Positions 6,071 to 8,013 of a DNA stretch of 8,013 nucleotides are shown in pieces. A program made the translations under genes and the position numbers. Under the pieces are notes generated by a model, which worked only from the letters and a program-made list of their open reading frames with translations, searched no databases and was not told the DNA's origin. Source of the stretch: Methanobacteriota archaeon (lineage in GTDB: Archaea > Thermoplasmatota > Poseidoniia > Poseidoniales > Thalassarchaeaceae); assembly GCA_002685895.1 (NCBI GenBank), contig NYYK01000060.1, positions 7,961 to 15,973 of the forward strand, in the 5' to 3' direction. Positions within the stretch are counted from its first letter, which is position 1, and each line of letters opens with the position of its first letter.

Positions 6071-8013
6071 TGACTAATACTTCACTAGTTGAAAAGCGAA
6101 CGAAAGGGAAGAGTTTCGCTATTACGTGTGTAACATTATTCATGGTTTCAACTTTCGCAGCAGTCTCAGCAGCGCCAGTTGAAAAGGAGCCTGGTGCCTC
6201 ATCTTACGCCTTCTTTGATGAGTGGCCAGTTAACAATACAGCCCAGTATTCTTATGATGGTAGTGGCGTCAATATTGGACACCCTGGCTGGGGGGCTGCA
6301 GGCTCTCAAATCTCACGGCTGGCTGACCGGTATCCAACCGATAATGGTGAAAACCTTACTTTTTCTGATAGGGCTGATGTACCAAACCCAAGAGAAATTA
6401 GTAATGCACTTTGCCATGAAGGAATGCCAAACTATGATTCAACAGGTCTTTCAGATTACAATTGGCTATGGGGGCAGTTCATCACTCACGAAATAGACCA
6501 CACGACCACTCAAGATGGTAGAACGCCTGACCAAGATCAACCAGATACAGCGTACATCCCAGTCTCTGAAGATGACCCTTGGATGGGTTTCCCTGGTGGC
6601 TTGCAAATGCGATTTTTCCGTTCAATGGTGATTAATGGTACAGGTACAGGTGACCCAGAAAATCAACGAGAGCACCCCAACACAATCACATCTTGGTTAG
6701 ATGGCTCGGTTGTTTATGGAAGCGATGCCAACCGCGCAGATTGGTTGAGAGAGCATGTAGGAGGGAAACTCAAGGTGAGTTATCACGAGACTGGTGACTT
6801 AATGCCGCGCGCTGACTATGCGCAGGACCCTACAACCCCCGGTATGTCTTTTGCAGGATTCAATTTTAGTGGTTCATTTGTTGCTGGTGATGGCAGAGCC
6901 AATGAGCATGTTGCTTTACTTTCAATGCACACTCTCTTTGTACGTGAGCACAATCGTTTAGCGGAAGCTATTCAGGAGCGTAATCCTGATTGGACTGATG
7001 AGCAGATTTACCAGTATGCGCGTCACATCAATATTGGATTGATTGAGGCAGTAACTTACGAAGAGTATCTTCCTTCATTGGGAATAACACTTGACCCATA
7101 CGAAGGATATAATCCGACTGTTGACCCAACGATTTCAAATGAGTTTGCTACAGTTGCATTCAGAATGGGCCACAGTCAAATCGGCCCACAGATGTTGCGA
7201 ATGAATGAGACACGTCGCCCAATTGCTGAAGGACATTTGACACTCAGAGAAGGGTTCTTTGATGTTACTCCAGTAACCGATGAAGGAGGAATTGGCCCTA
7301 TACTACGCGGCCTAGCATTCAACATTCAAACAGAAAATGACTTACTGTTCATTGATGATTTGAGGAATCAGATGTTTGGTCCACCCGGAGCAGGTGGATT
7401 GGATCTCTGTGCAATTGATATCCAACGAGGAAGAGACCATGGCGTCCAAGATTTCAATACGGTGAGAGAAGCCTTGGGGTTAGTTCGTTATGAGAATTGG
7501 AGTGACTTTACCAATGATGTTGTATTACAAGAAAAATTGAACAGCACTTATCCTGATGTTGATAGTGTTGACGCATTCGTAGGAATGCTCGCAGAAGACC
7601 ACGTTAACAACTCAGTTCTTGGAGAGACTATGCTCTTCATCATCAAAGAGCAGTTCACAAGATTGAGAGATGGTGATCGATTGTATTACGAATCTCAATT
7701 TTCAGAAATGGATAATGTCAAGAACGAAATTAAGCGAACTACATTAGCTGACATTATTCTTCGAAATACTGAAATTGAGAGAATTCAATGTGATGTATTC
7801 TTTGCAGAACAAGAATTAGATGAAATGGATTGTTCACTTCCCAACAAGAGAGTAACAGATGGAGACGACAACAATCAACCAACGACATCTACTGAAGGGA
7901 CCATCCCAATCACCTACATCTTCCCACTAGTACTAGTTATTTTCATTCTTGCTTTGGTGAATGCACAAAGGATGGCTTCATCATGGTTGGAGCCCAAAAC
8001 TTCAGGCGAGGAC
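6067..8013 (+). CDS. membrane-anchored animal-type heme peroxidase with intact catalytic histidines (3' end at window edge)
   Basis: The frame is open for 649 codons to the last base of the window without a stop. This is an exported heme peroxidase, expected to use hydrogen peroxide to oxidise halides or organic substrates outside the cell. The signal peptide ends near residue 35-36 (AVSAA). Landmarks are SYDGSGVNI (62-70), distal block WGQFITHEIDHT (Q137, distal H141), calcium-loop TSWLDGS (208-214), AGDGRANE (catalytic R277, heme-ester-type E280), MHTLFVREHNRLA (287-299), proximal FRMGHS (H369) and AIDIQRGRDHG (449-459). A membrane helix spans about 614-632, followed by a short tail, so few residues are probably missing. 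Departures from myeloperoxidase are T140 for the second ester Asp, E142 for a calcium Asp, and D451 for the Asn that bonds the proximal His. ATGA overlaps the upstream stop; a second ATG at 6070 is better spaced from GGAGG. Confidence 0.9.
   Translation, partial: MMTNTSLVEKRTKGKSFAITCVTLFMVSTFAAVSAAPVEKEPGASSYAFFDEWPVNNTAQYSYDGSGVNIGHPGWGAAGSQISRLADRYPTDNGENLTFSDRADVPNPREISNALCHEGMPNYDSTGLSDYNWLWGQFITHEIDHTTTQDGRTPDQDQPDTAYIPVSEDDPWMGFPGGLQMRFFRSMVINGTGTGDPENQREHPNTITSWLDGSVVYGSDANRADWLREHVGGKLKVSYHETGDLMPRADYAQDPTTPGMSFAGFNFSGSFVAGDGRANEHVALLSMHTLFVREHNRLAEAIQERNPDWTDEQIYQYARHINIGLIEAVTYEEYLPSLGITLDPYEGYNPTVDPTISNEFATVAFRMGHSQIGPQMLRMNETRRPIAEGHLTLREGFFDVTPVTDEGGIGPILRGLAFNIQTENDLLFIDDLRNQMFGPPGAGGLDLCAIDIQRGRDHGVQDFNTVREALGLVRYENWSDFTNDVVLQEKLNSTYPDVDSVDAFVGMLAEDHVNNSVLGETMLFIIKEQFTRLRDGDRLYYESQFSEMDNVKNEIKRTTLADIILRNTEIERIQCDVFFAEQELDEMDCSLPNKRVTDGDDNNQPTTSTEGTIPITYIFPLVLVIFILALVNAQRMASSWLEPKTSGED

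Noticed and set aside
6179..6496. A 105-codon plus-strand frame inside the second peroxidase gene
   Set aside because: It is a shifted frame of the real gene, which is open from 6067 to the window end and carries all family motifs.

Overview
The window looks like a piece of chromosome from an archaeon, most plausibly a planktonic marine Euryarchaeote (Poseidoniales / Marine Group II-III type). This placement is an inference. It rests on a tRNA gene without an encoded CCA end, on archaeal-style starts (Shine-Dalgarno motifs about 7-8 nt before ATG, and one start with no Shine-Dalgarno), and on a run of secreted proteins that each carry one C-terminal membrane anchor. No 16S rRNA or other phylogenetic marker is present.

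Layout from left to right: (1) the 3' part of a riboflavin-pathway reductase gene (RibD C-terminal type, + strand, cut by the window edge); (2) a convergent gene for a small YkgJ-type cysteine-cluster protein (- strand), whose stop codon overlaps that of the reductase in one CTAG; (3) a tRNA-Arg(UCG) gene (+ strand) head-to-head with the YkgJ gene; (4) a two-gene unit on the - strand, with a four-helix membrane protein gene followed, with a one-base stop/start overlap, by a large CRTAC1-like protein (seven-motif FG-GAP/VCBS propeller, ASPIC/UnbV domain, membrane anchor); (5) a divergent intergenic region of 126 bp holding a near-perfect 17-bp palindrome; (6) a + strand unit of two tandem, translationally coupled paralogues of the animal-type heme peroxidase family, the second running to the window edge without a visible stop.

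The most notable signal is the peroxidase pair. The downstream copy keeps the distal His, proximal His and catalytic Arg. The upstream copy is an intact 640-codon frame that has lost both hemes' histidines: the distal His is Asn, and the proximal His codon is missing by a clean three-base gap. It still keeps the four shared cysteines, the calcium-loop core, the signal peptide and the membrane anchor. This looks like a maintained pseudoperoxidase paired with an active-looking enzyme. Both, together with the divergent propeller protein and the four-helix protein, are predicted to face the cell exterior, so the right half of the window may be one cell-surface module. There is no gene-free stretch longer than 300 bases; the only sizeable gap is the 126-bp divergent region.
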